This document shows, one piece after another, positions 26,533-38,031 of a stretch of DNA of 64,000 nucleotides (within the stretch, counting starts at the first letter, position 1; each line of letters starts with the position of its first letter). The notes below the pieces were generated by a model that searched no databases, was not told where the DNA came from, and saw nothing but the letters and a program-made list of their open reading frames with translations. Origin of the DNA: Alisma plantago-aquatica (lineage: Eukaryota; Streptophyta; Magnoliopsida; Alismatales; Alismataceae); contig OY856409.1 of the NCBI GenBank assembly GCA_963693085.1, forward strand, positions 1,332,140,415 to 1,332,204,414, in the 5' to 3' direction. Both the position numbers and the translations under genes were made by a program.

Positions 26533-29352
26533 TATAACATTCCAAAAATCCAATACGTAGTGAAATAATTACATTTGAGTTCTCAATGAACTTTTCACTA
26601 AATAAATCCAACTATTTTTGCCTTAATGCAAAAAATACAAGTAAGTTAAAATTTATATATAATCTACTTTGTCTCTCATTAATGTAGTCTCATTATCATA
26701 AAAAACTATATGACCTCTCATCACAATAATTTTGTCCAATAGACTCAATACAAATAAAATAACCCTAATTGACCATAAATGGTAAGAAAAATAAATTAGT
26801 CGTGAATCATGAATATGTAAGTGACACTACTCATATTATGGTAATAACACATTATTTGATCATGAAATTTGGAATATAACTATCTAGGAGTGTTCTAGAT
26901 TCTATAATACACCTAAGATCAAAATGTGATTCTTATTGGACCTCACTTGATCCCTCAATTAATTTGAGAAAGAAATAATACCATTTAATCCCTAAATTAT
27001 TGATAAATTGATTATCATGACATAGACACATCTAGTTCCCAATTTAATATGCATCACACACCCTGTGGACATATTCAAAGTTTGAGCCACACTCTCAGAC
27101 TCTAAGTTGTCTATGAGTGGGGGACTCTCTCCTTCTCCCAACCCCCACATTCCTTGGACTCCACAATACACAGTCTCCCTACCTCCTTATCTCCATTACT
27201 AGTGCATCCCACCCCAACATGTGGATGGATTTATACTCCTCATTGAAGGGAAAACACATAGATCCCCAGTTTGATAGGTATTCATCCTCTCCAATTTCCA
27301 GACAATGAACTGGTCCAAGAATTATCAAAACTCTCATTTAGTATCCTAGCCACCCTCGACCATAGCATGTTGATATAATCATATAACAACTCTATGAGAA
27401 GGGGGAAAAAGCATCTTGTGATATCCCTTAGACGCTAGATCTTGAGGTCAAGCTTCCTCTTAGACCTCTCACTTGTTCTGAATGGGTCTACTGACCATCT
27501 TAGTCATTCAATTCAAGATGGGTTGCTTTTGGAGCCGTTGCAGTGAACTCTGTGCGGGATAATTCAATGACCATGTATGTAATTTTATTTTCCCATCTTC
27601 TCCCCCTTTTTTATTTTATCAACCATATATTATCAAGCAACTCACCACCTCTTTCCCTAGTTTATTCACCAAGAGCTTTGTTTCATTTCCACAAGTTGAG
27701 ACATGTCTAACATTTGTGATGTGGTGGGTTTTTTAGTAGGTTTTTGTCTCCTACTTTCTCCCTACCATGTCGGGAGAATTTCTTGGTTCACCAAACCATC
27801 AAATAGTTAGAGTCAAGGCTTAGTAGATTTCTTAGGATGTGGCCAACTCACTGCCGATTTTAGCTTCTGTCAACTCTGGTCAGAGGCGAGATTTGATTTC
27901 CTTGCGACATGGTCTTTTCTCTATAGTTTGGTTGTTTATCGCAAGATCAAACGAAGATGCTATGTGGATGGATGACAACTTTACCCATGGTCTATATTAT
28001 TGTTATCATGCACCCTCATGGACATATTTGGTATTTAGTCACTTTTGATTGCTTTTGACCCCACATTTAGTTTCGGAGAGACGTAGGCCATGTGGCAGGT
28101 CCTATGGAGCAGCTAGGAAAGAGCCCCTGTCTATTAGATAATGTATTTACATACATGATTTTTTCTTCATTGGCCAGTATTTCATTAACTCATAATGAAT
28201 TAACAAATTAATAGAAAATGATTTATAAAGGAATTTTCAAGTGGAACCAAATTTCACTATTTTCAAACCATACATTTTTCGTCTCTAACCATTTTCACTT
28301 AAATGACATAGATTAGGATTAGTTTCCTATTAAGTTCAAATTAATAAGAATTATATATTATGCATAGGGTAATTAGGGTTCATCAACCCCAAGAACATGA
28401 CTATAGTTTTTACAATCTAAGAAGAGCAACTATGATCTTCTTTAGGAGGAAAGTAAGATGGTCCGTGCACTTTGAGTTTTAAGTACTAGTATTCAATCTC
28501 TTATGACTAATTTTATGATCAAGATAGATAATATGCATAGCTATGTACTCCAAGTTGCATATTACTTGCATAAATGTCTACTAAAAGTTATTGAATTGTT
28601 GTTATGTTTTCAATGTTATTTCAGTAATCCATGTCATGATCATATGAAATTCAGTTGAAGAAAAGTTATATCAATTTAATGATGAATTATGCATTGCATT
28701 GTGTTATTTTGTACTCAACATGTTTATGTTGATCCTTTCAGGATTATGAGTTGAAATGGAACACAATGGTAGTTGTGTGCAATCATGAGCTCAATTGAAG
28801 CACTAATTATGGCACTCAAGTGCAAATCATGAGCTGAAATGGAACATCAATTGAGCCAACAAGTCTTATGAGCAAAGTTGGCACATAAGAGTATAGGGCA
28901 CTATAATCAACCAATAAGATCATAATATGCGCATTCAAATTCATTTCTCAATGAGTTTAATGTTTTCTTTACTGTTAAGTTATTATTTTGACATAATAAA
29001 ACCAAATTTTGCTTACTCTAATGTGGTTTTCATTACATGCATGGTCGGGGATATGTTGTCCTTAAGAGGAATGAATAAGGGAGCGTAGACAAGGATCATA
29101 CATCTCAAGAATGATTTAGGAGTTTAACCTATGTCATTTAGTTCAATTCATATTAAGATCAAGTACTAGTTCAACTTAGTTCAAGATTAAGTTTTATGTT
29201 TTAGAACTTGATACATGATAATTGCATTTATTTTCTTAATTTTGTTGGATGAGATTATATTTTTATGCAGTGAATATCATTTTTGTGACATCCCAATGAG
29301 AATTAAGATTCCACTTAGTAATGTATATTTTTTAGAAAATTGCAATGTCACG
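26533..29352 (+). repeat. 3' LTR (2820 bp)
   Basis: Direct copy of 22946-25786 with many substitutions and small indels, so the insertion is old. The end reads GTCACG where the 5' copy has GTTACA. Confidence 0.8.
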
Positions 29353-29454
29353 CCAATGGGAGCACCACCACACCATGCCACCCTGATGTGAGAATCTAAG
29401 TCAATGGAGGAGAAGAACTCCAAACCATTAGATTGCACTGGTCCACAATCCAAC

Positions 29455-30060
29455 CACTAGTACATAACCGGCTTTTAGTGTCGGTTATTTAAGGCCTTTA
29501 GTGTCGGTTTTTAAGCGACACCTATGTGGGCGCCGCTAAAAGCCCAACTGTTATGCGTCGGTTCTCAAACTGACGCCACAACCCTTCGCACGCCACTGAA
29601 AACACGCCAGTAGGGGGGTACAGACGTCAGTTATTAGCTTTGAAACCGACGCCATATACCTTCACGTCACAGAAAGGGCACCATCTGGGGCACTATCGGC
29701 GTCAGTTTATTAGTGATAACCGACGCCATCTCACTCACTGCCACGACCGTGGTGTCTGGTCTGCTTCCACGGTCGTGCTGGCCAGCACGACCGTGGTGTC
29801 TAGCCTCATTAGGAAAATTGATGTCGGTTACTAGTAGGGAAACCAACAGTGTAACCATTTGTCATCGATTTTTGAAAAAAAATCGACGCCACATATGATG
29901 AAAAGACGTCGGTATTTAACATTAACCGACATCATATCCCCTAACAACACGGTGAAATAGACGTCGGTTTTAAGTGCAAAACCGCCGCGGTATGTCTTTG
30001 GTGTCGGTTATCTTCAAATAACCGACACCTATGTTTTGATTTTTTTTCTTATCAGTTTGC
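29455..30060. repeat. Left terminus and sub-terminal repeat array of CACTA 1
   Basis: About ten copies of (A/G)(C/T)GTCGGTT or the inverse AACCGAC(G/A)CC, irregularly spaced and in both orientations, often as small inverted pairs. The same array opens element 2. In En/Spm the equivalent repeats bind TNPA. Confidence 0.85.
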
Positions 30061-30170
30061 AGGCCTGTTGTGGCTGGTCGCAGGATGAGAACCTGTAGTT
30101 CAGTGGAACTAAACTGTAGGTTTACGACATCCATTGATATCAGCCAACAACAGGCCACAAACCTACAAAA
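30050..30170. repeat. Nested short inverted repeats inside the left CACTA end
   Basis: GGCCTGTTGTGGCTG pairs with AGCCAACAACAGGCC, and AACCTGTAGTTCAG pairs loosely with CTAAACTGTAGGTT in between, so the strand can fold into a branched hairpin. An equivalent lies at 49020-49140 in element 2, where it is conserved in place. Confidence 0.6.
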
Positions 30171-30417
30171 TTAACAAGATGGACAATATTATATATATGT
30201 GATTCACACACATGTATAAGCACATTTAATTCATATTATTTTTTAATCAAACACATGTTGAAACTAGTAGCAACATGCAGTTCCATTCATTTCATCTCTT
30301 TTCACATTCAGACACATGTAGAAATATTTATGTATTGATCATCTTCTCACACATATGATAATTCATAAAAATTCATTCACATTCACACAAAAATAATTAT
30401 GAGAACAAAGTTATTCT

Positions 30418-31446
30418 TTATTCATCATTGTCATCATTGTCAACAAAATTATATTTAAAAATTCCCACTCTTTGCAGGGCTTTTGCCCAATCTTCTCTTA
30501 CAACATCTAATTCATCTCTCGTATAGGGAGCATGTATATTGAAACGCTTTGCACATGTGTTGAAGTCCTCAGTTTTAAAGACCTACAAAGAGAATGACAT
30601 ATATACATAATTATAATAATATATAATAAGATTCATATATTTCATATTATCTAATGAGACTATGTATAATACCTGTTGTATATTATCGATTTCCAATACG
30701 GCATGTTTGATGATTAGGTCCATAAATTGCATCACATAGTAGGCACATGCCCAACCATTGTATTATGTAGCACACTATAAATTGAAACATACAAAATATT
30801 CAAAAATACAAATAAGCACAGTTCACATAAATAATATATACATTGGAGTCAGGAAATTACTTTCACATTCTCCCAAATGAGTGTCAGATTTTTTCCCTGG
30901 GGACCTTTCCTCCAGCTTTTTTGTACTCCTGTAAAGCCCTATATATGTTAATGTAACACATTAAATTGCATAATTAAATAGTGATGCAGTAACAGATGTT
31001 AACAGATATAAAAACATAAAATATTTCTCACGAGAATAATGGCCTTTTAATTGCATGTCCATATAATACATCCAACTCACTCTCCGCGGGATCTAGATAA
31101 TAGACGCTGAATGTCTTGGGGACAATAACTAATAACTCCCAATGCTTACCACTACAGGTAAGAAAGTAGAAAATTAATAACTCAATATCCGCAATAAAAC
31201 TGTAATTTGCTTAAGTCCAAATTACAAGCAAAGCAAACTTACTCGACATTGAATGGAACTATTATCACCGTCTTATTATTTTTACCAAAATATTCAAAAG
31301 CATCACAACAGTATGAAGTAACTGAATACGGGTCTGTATCTACAAGACTAATCAAAGATGGAACCAAAAATCCCACATGGGAAAACCCAAAATATATACA
31401 TGTCTTGTGTAAGTGGCTACAAAATATGTATTACGTATGCATTAAT
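30418..31446 (-). pseudogene. 3' exons of CACTA second gene: C48 (Ulp1-like) cysteine protease module
   Basis: Four minus-strand exons are readable. The first, ending near 31238 at a GTAAGT donor, reads GFLVPSLISLVD to VPFNV. The second (ending near 31031) reads KHWELLVIVPKT and YYLDP, with the catalytic His and Asp. The third starts SALQEYKKAGGKVP. The fourth (30673 upward) reads YNGWACAYYVMQFMDL with the catalytic Cys. The last exon (30418-30582) ends IFKYNFVDNDDNDE and a stop. Introns have GT/AG ends and keep frame. Damage: a 1-nt shift in an A run near 30890 and a TAA where the family has the Gln before the Cys. Ulp1-type proteases cleave SUMO-like conjugates; whether this one did is unknown. 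The 5' part of the gene is at 38032-40624, split off by the copia insertion. Confidence 0.8.
31442..31446. repeat. Target-site duplication TTAAT, left copy (copia)
   Basis: TTAAT precedes TGTTGGG and recurs at 38027-38031 after CCAACA: a perfect 5-bp duplication. Confidence 0.9.
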
Positions 31447-32157
31447 TGTTGGGTTTTGTGGAGAAAACATGCGCGGCGGAAGCAATAAAATCTATGTACC
31501 CAAAACAGGATCTCGTCGACAACAACGTATTTAGAAAGAGTGTTTGAGGGATATACATTATCGCGGAGCAAGTCCGGCGATATCCCACTGCACGACGGTG
31601 CAATGCTGCTTGTCAACACGGACGAAACTTCTCTCCCGTTCGCTGTCGTAGGTTGATCTGGCGGCGCTCCTTTGCGGCAGTGATGTCCGCCGCTCGTAGC
31701 GCGTACAGCATGTCGTCGACGTCCTCCGAACGTAGGCATCAAGGCGTATGCGTCTCTACTTCGTCCACGCGAATGGACGGAACTCCACGTCGCACTTCTC
31801 AAGCCGGCAGGAAGGAGTGTGTCTCTGCGGCGGCGTGCTAACGGCACGTTTCTCTCCTTTCTCTGATAAGGACGGTGACGGCTAGGTTTACGTGCGTGAG
31901 TGTAAACTAAAAGCGTCTATCTATCTTATATATATATATATATCGTCCGTCAATCCTCCTTTAAATAAGATATGAAGGGAAATAGGGTTTCCTAAACCCA
32001 TTGGTAAACAGAAACGTTGCGTTAATTAAAACGCTCGTGAATTAATTAGAATATTCTGGAATTCATTAATTAACCAAATAATCGTATTAATTGATTAATT
32101 AATATCTGACTCCATGCAATCGCTTGGGATGGCTCTACGGGCATACATATACCAACA
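31447..32157 (-). repeat. 3' LTR of copia (711 bp)
   Basis: It starts (minus) TGTTGGTATATG and ends CCCAACA. A (TA)n run at 31927-31943 marks the TATA region. The 138-codon ORF inside (31431-31847) is GC-rich R/U5 sequence, not a gene. Confidence 0.9.
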
Positions 32158-32174
32158 GACTCCCACTTGCACTT
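32158..32174 (-). other. Polypurine tract next to the used 3' LTR
   Basis: Minus strand AAGTGCAAGTGGGAGTC immediately before TGTTGG. A second near-identical tract lies at 33298-33314. Confidence 0.8.
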
Positions 32175-33297
32175 AGAGCCAGTCACTCCAATATTATTCT
32201 AATCGATTACATAAACATTTTAGTAATCAATGTGATTCGAAGCAATTCCAATCAAATCCACAATTATACTCCTATTCCAACACATCCTATGCGTGTGACC
32301 CGGTAGGCTCCAAATTACGTTGGCAGTGATATCCATAATCATATTATGATTTCACAAGCAATGATTGGTATCTAGCAAGACTTCATTGCTACCCAAGTAA
32401 TTGGAGAAGTTGGAGAACAACTTGACCTATCATTCATGACTGGTGTTACAGTGATTGTATAGTTCTTTTGTCACTGATATCCGGATTGAACTCGAGTCAT
32501 GGAATTGTTATCCTTTTCAACGTTCAATCCATGTTCCTTGAACTAGAGCAGACTGTCTGAGATATATGTAAGCTCAATATCACATATTGACTCACATCAG
32601 CATGGCCATGCATTTCTCAGTCTCGCTTATCAAGTGGCCGGAATATCAAACTCCCGTAGGAAGGACAAATTCCATCTACATCACTCACAGTCATCCCCAT
32701 GTGTCACAGTGCACCCAAGCACCATCTTTATAGCAATCCTTATTCAGGACCACGGTGGATGATGTCAAAGTACACCGAACGACATATGATAAGTGTAGTG
32801 ACTTTAGGTCTAAGAACCACAATCACCACCATCATTATGAGATGTGACTCTAACTACCAATCATGGTATCCATGTGTCACTCTCAAGGTGGGTCTGTCCG
32901 ATACACTGTTCTCTAACAAGTATCTATGTATTGGTTTGATATCTCCATATCATGGATAATGAGATTCTTCCATCAACCAACATACATTCTAATCTTATGT
33001 GTTATTGATGTCTATGGATATTTCCACAATAACAACCGATTAGGGACAAAACAAGAATACATACTCTTAGCATACATATGATCTCACTGTTCAGGTCATC
33101 AACCCGTAGACATATGTCATTTAGTATATCATTCTATAGACATCTATAAGTTTTATGGTCATCTCACAATATAAAACACAAGCATATAGATTGGAAACTT
33201 GCCTTTATTGATATGATCAATGTAGTATTACAAATCGTTTACATAGTATCCCATTACAATCATCGAATGATAGTCTCTATGGGCATACATACCAACA
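32175..33297 (-). other. LTR-like non-coding segment between pol and the 3' LTR
   Basis: On the minus strand it starts, like the LTR proper, with TGTTGGTAT and TATGCCC(A/G)TAGAG, and is preceded by its own polypurine tract overlapping the pol stop codon. An AATAAA-like signal follows about 90 bases in. No coding frame is conserved. It looks like the start of a longer ancestral LTR or a captured LTR piece lying between gene and current LTR. Confidence 0.6.
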
Positions 33298-33314
33298 GAT
33301 TCCCACTTGCACTT
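33298..33314 (-). other. Second (inner) polypurine tract
   Basis: Minus strand AAGTGCAAGTGGGAATC, 16 of 17 bases identical to the tract at 32158-32174, and overlapping the polyprotein stop codon at 33313-33315. Confidence 0.75.
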
Positions 33315-36300
33315 ATACCCAATCACTCATGAATCTCAATCCAAGTGACCGAACATGTCTGTCATGTTTCTGCTGTGAAAGTGCTTTTGTGAGCGGGTCA
33401 GCCACATTGCTTTCTGTAGGTAATCTGCAAATCTTCACATCTCCTCATTGTATGATCTCTTGTATGAGATGGAACCGCCATAGAATATGTTTGGAACATT
33501 GGTGCGATCTTGGTTCTTTATCCTGTGCAATTGCTCCATTGTTGTCGCAAAACAACTCAATTGCATCACCAGCGCTTGGAACCACTCCAAGTTCAGAAAT
33601 GAACTTCTTGATCCACACAGCTTCCTTCGTAGCATTAGATGCGGCAATATATTCGGCCTCTGTTGTAGAATCAGCAACCGTCTCTTGCTTGGAACTCTTC
33701 CAGCTCACAACTCCGTTGTTCAGGCAAAACACAAATCCAGATTGCAATTTGTAGTCATCTTTGTCAGTTTGGAAGCTAGCATCGGTGTAACCCTTTACCA
33801 CGAGCTCTTCCTCACCGCCGTATACCAAGAATTGATCCTTACTCCTTCTCAAGTACTTTAGGATGTTCTTTATGGATGTCCAGTGACATTCACCTGGATC
33901 TGACTGATATCGGCTCGTCATTCTCAAAGCATACAACACATCAGGACGAGTACATAACATTGCGTACATGATAGATCCAATTGCTGATGCATATGGAATC
34001 TTACTCATGCGTGCTCGTTCATCACATGAACTAGGACACTGGGATTTAGAGATTGTAACCTCATGGGACATGGGCAAGTTACCTCTCTTAGAACCCTCCA
34101 TGCTAAACCTCTTTAGCACCTTGTCAATGTATGTGCTCTGGCTTAGGCCTAGAAGCCTTCTAGATCTATCTCTATAGATCTTGATCCCAAATATATAGGA
34201 TGCTTTGCCTAAATCCTTCATAGAGAAAGTCTTCCCTAGCCAATCTTTTACTGTCTGAAGAGTAGGGATGTCATTTCCCATCAATAGTATGTCATCCACA
34301 TACAATATGAGAAATATGATTGTGCTCCCACTAACCCTTTTGTAAACACAAGGTTCATCTTCATTTTGAATAAAGCCAAACCTTTTGACTACTTCATCAA
34401 AATGTAGATTCCAACTCCGAGATGCTTGATTCAATCCATAGATTGACCTTTGTAGCTTACAGACTTTATTGGCTTCCTTTGGATCGATAAAACCCTCAGG
34501 TTGTGTCATGTACACATCCTCGAGTAAATTCCCATTAATGAATGTTGTTTTAACATCCATCTGCCAAATCTCATAGTCATGATAAGCTGGAATGGCAAGC
34601 ATGATCCTGATGGATTTAACCATGGCAACTGGTGAGAAGGTCTTGTCATAATCAACACCTTGAATTTGATGGAATCTTTTAGCAACCAATCTACCTTTAT
34701 AGGTTTGAACATTTCCATCCATGTCAGTCTTCTTCTTGAAGACCCACTTGCACCCTATGGGTCTTACCCCTTCGGGTGGATCCACCAAGGTCCATACCTT
34801 GTTGGTGTACATGGATTCCATCTCAGATCTCATGGCTTCAAGCCATTTCTCAAATTTTGGTCCCTTAGTATCTTCTAGATAGGAAGTTGGCTCATCTGCT
34901 ATGCCCAATTCGTCATTATCTTGAGTCACGAGAAATCCAAATCTCTCAGGCTCAAGTCGTGTCCTACTAGACCTACGAGGTTCCTGTGTTACATTTGGAA
35001 CTTGAAATTCCACAACAACTTGTGAGTCTTCATGTTCCTTATGTACCTCCTCAGGTTCTGTGCTTTCTTGTTGGTCTCGAACTTCTTCGAGCTCTACATT
35101 CCTCCCACTAATTCCTTTGGAAATAAATTCCTTTTCAAGAAATACAGCAGTCCTAGCAACAAACACTTTGTTGTCAGTTGGTGTGTAGAAGTAGTATCCC
35201 CGAGTTTCCTTGGGGTATCCAACAAAATAGCATTTTTCCGATTTGGGTCCAAGCTTTTCAGGAAATTGTTTCCTAACATAAGCTTCACATCCCCAAATCT
35301 TTAACATAGACAAATTGGGACGATTCCCATTCCATATCTCACATGGTGTCTTTTGAACCGATTTGGAAGGTACACGGTTAAGTGTAAACACTGCAGTTTC
35401 AAGAGCATATCCCCAGAACGACATTGGAAGTTCGGATGAACTCATCATTGATCATACCATGTCTAATAATGTACGATTCCTTCTTTCTGACACACCATTA
35501 TGTTGTGGTGTACCAGGTGGAGTCCATTGTGATACAATACCACGGTCTCTCAGAAGGTCCTCAAACTCTTGGCTTAAGTATTCGCCACCTCGATCTAAAC
35601 GGAGTGCTTTAATAATCTTACCAAGTTGCTTCTCTACTTCATTCATGAAAGTCTTGAACATTTCAAGAGTTTCTGACTTGTGTTTCATAAGATATACATA
35701 GCCATACCTACTGAGGTCATCAGTGAAGGTAATGAAGTATTGATAGCCCCCTCTAGCATTTGATCTAAAAGGTCCACATACATCAGTATGTATGAGCCAT
35801 AGCAGATCACTGGCTCTCTCACTATGTCCAGTGAAAGGAGTTTTGGTCATCTTCCCTAATAAACATGCCTCACATGTCTCTAATGATTCAAAATCAAAAG
35901 AGTCTAGATAACCATCCTTATGGAGTCTAGATATGCGCTTCTCGTTTATGTGCCCAAGACGACAATGCCATAAGAATGTTTTGTTTGAGTTGTCAAGTTT
36001 TAACCTTTTAGTATTTACGTTATATATGCTAGTCTCATGTTATAACAAGTAGATACCATAAGACATAGGGGCATTTCCATAAAAGATCTCATCTTTAGAT
36101 ATAGAAATAATTCTATTCTTAATGTGAAATTCAAATCCACTCTTGTCGATACAAGATACAGAAATAATATTTCTATTAATGGCAGGTACGTAATAGCAAT
36201 TCTCTAATTCTATTACAAGGCCCATAGGCAAAGATAAACTAATAACTCCAACTGCGGTGGCAGCAACTCTTGCTCCATTAGCAACCCGCAGCTCGACTTG

Positions 36301-37272
36301 GGCCTTTCGTAAATGCTTACCTCTTATCATATCCTGCATATTAGAACATATGTGAGATCCACATCCGGTATCCAGTACCCATGATGAAGAAGTATTTAAG
36401 TTTATCTCAATAACGTATATACCTGAAGTGGAGATCTCTATCCCCTGCTTCTTCTTCCTCAGTTCCTCTAGGTAGAGAGGACAGTTTCTTTTCCAATGTC
36501 CAGGCTGGTGACAATGGTGACAACTGCCTTCTTTGGAGATCCCACCTTTATCTTTGAGCGCGGATGACTTTGGCTTCTGCCCGGCTTTAGAACTTTTCTT
36601 AGCCTTGCTTTTGCCTTTTGACTTTCCCTTTGCCTTGTTGATCACCATCACAGACTTGGGCTTGTCTTTCTTCATCTGTGCTTCAGCTGTCCTCAACATG
36701 CCCAACAATTCTGACAACGTCTTATCAAAATTGTTCATGTTGTAGTTCATGACAAAATGACTATATGATTCAGGCAACGATTGTAGAATCACATCAGTGG
36801 CCAACTCTTAACCTAGGGGAAATCCCAGCTTGGATAGGCTTTCCACGTACCCAATCCAGGTGAGTATATGGGTGCCAACTGAGTCTCCCTCTTTCATCTT
36901 GCTTTTGAACAAAGCCTTTGAGACATCATATCTCTCCTGTCTTGCTTGATGTTGATACATGTTCTTGAGATGTGTTACCATCTCCATGACATTCATGTTC
37001 TCATGTTGCTCTTGCAACTCATAGTTCATTGAGCACAACATCAGGCACTTGACATCGATGACATCATCAAGGTGCTTCTTGTAAGCATCCTTTTCAGCCT
37101 TGGGCACATTTACGGCGGGCTCCTCTGGCTCTGGTGTTTCAAGGACATAGAGCTTACGCTCATGTGTGAGAACAATTCTCAGCATCCTAAACCAGTTTTG
37201 AAAGTTGGTTCCGGTAAGTTTGTCCTTCTCAAGGACCGATCGCAACAAGAAAGTGTGAGTGTTGGTTGCCAT
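33313..37272 (-). pseudogene. Copia gag-pol polyprotein, one frame with four stop codons
   Basis: The frame runs 1320 codons from ATG at 37272 (MATNTHTF; an earlier ATG at 37314 lies in leader) to TAA at 33313, the usual copia length. Order: gag (UBN2-type) to about 36530; zinc knuckle CHHCHQPGHWKRNC at 36522-36481; protease with LDTG near 36372; pre-integrase finger near 35950 (WHCRLGH); integrase core 35830-35450; RT 34850-34100 with YVDD at 34302-34291; RNase H 33800-33450 with YTDAS and EAEYIAAS. Four stops interrupt it: TAA 36808-36810, TAA 36040-36042, TGA 35452-35454, TGA 33445-33447, with no frameshift. Both TGAs sit where family members commonly have Arg, fitting CGA decay. The usual YVDD and DTG residues are present. 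Confidence 0.93.
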
Positions 37273-37274
37273 TT

Positions 37275-37479
37275 GATTGCTACAAAAGAAAATTTTGCAT
37301 TTAGTCCAAAACATTTTGACTTGTAAAGATTTGATAAACGAGATTAATTAGGCCTTTAATTAATTACGCTCCCACTATTTTATTCAAATTGATAGCCCTC
37401 ACTATCAACTCGGAAGATTGCAACGCACAACCTTCTAGTGAGCCAAGACCCAAAATAATTGGATCAATGCCCAGCCAAC
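37275..37479 (-). other. Copia leader with deleted PBS
   Basis: The 5' LTR copy stops matching at 37480. Beyond it no TGGTATCAGAGC-like PBS is found, only leader sequence ending at the gag start. About 158 bases of LTR end (equivalent to 31447-31604) and the PBS are missing. Confidence 0.7.
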
Positions 37480-38026
37480 GCTGCTTGTCAACACGGATGG
37501 AACTTCTCTCCCGTTCGCTGTCGCAGGTTGATCCGGCGGCACTCCTTTGCGGCAGTGATGTCCACCGCTCGTAGCGTGTACAGGAGGTCATCGACGTCCT
37601 CCGAACGGAGGCATCAAGGCGTATGCGTCTCTACTTCGTCCACGCGGATGGACGGAACTCCACGTCGTGCTTCTCAAGCCGGCGGGAAGGAGTGTGTCTC
37701 TGCGGCGGCGTGCTAGCGGCGCGTTTCTCTCCTTTCTCTGATAAGGACGGCGACGGCTAGGTTTACGTGTGTGAGCGTAAACTAAAAGCATCTATCTATC
37801 TTATATAGATATCATCCGTAAATCCTCCTTTAAATAGGATACGAAGGGAAATAGGGTTTCCTAAACCCATCGGTAAACAGAAACGTTGCGTTAATTAAAA
37901 CGCTCGTGGATTAATTAGAATATTCTGGAATTCATTAATTAACCAAATAATCGCATTAATTGATTAATTAATATCCGACTCCATGCAATCGCTTGGGATG
38001 GCTCTACGAGCATACATATACCAACA
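37480..38026 (-). repeat. 5' LTR of copia, 3'-truncated (547 bp)
   Basis: It matches 31605-32157 throughout, with an 8-base loss in the (TA)n run. The minus strand reads CTATATAAG near 37800, the likely TATA box driving gag-pol. Confidence 0.88.
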
Positions 38027-38031
38027 TTAAT
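38027..38031. repeat. Target-site duplication TTAAT, right copy (copia)
   Basis: Partner of 31442-31446. Confidence 0.9.

Larger units (their letters stand above)
22946..29352 (+). mobile_element. Gypsy-type LTR retrotransposon with long LTRs and a 0.75-kb interior
   Basis: Two long direct repeats (22946-25786 and 26533-29352) enclose a PBS, a short interior and a polypurine tract. The flanks are CCAAC (22941-22945) and CCAAT (29353-29357), a TSD with one change. No RT, RNase H or integrase is present, so the element needs enzymes from another copy or is a deletion derivative. It ends only about 100 bases before the CACTA element. Confidence 0.85.
31447..38026 (-). mobile_element. Ty1-copia retrotransposon nested in CACTA 1
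   Basis: Full-span element with TG..CA ends, 5-bp TSD TTAAT, 3' LTR at 31447-32157, 5' LTR (incomplete) at 37480-38026 and a single long gag-pol frame between them. The polyprotein order gag, protease, integrase, RT, RNase H defines Ty1-copia, and the LTR start resembles those of the Angela/BARE group. Over about 550 aligned bases I count roughly 31 LTR differences by eye, mostly transitions. The 5' LTR has lost its last ~158 bases together with the PBS, so this copy cannot reverse-transcribe itself. Confidence 0.93.

Noticed and set aside
31431..31847. 138-codon minus-strand ORF
   Set aside because: It lies in the GC-rich R/U5 part of the copia 3' LTR, and the same frame appears in the other LTR at 37588-37791; it is LTR sequence.
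33329..35701. Several plus-strand ORFs of 60-141 codons
   Set aside because: Shadows of the copia polyprotein on the minus strand.
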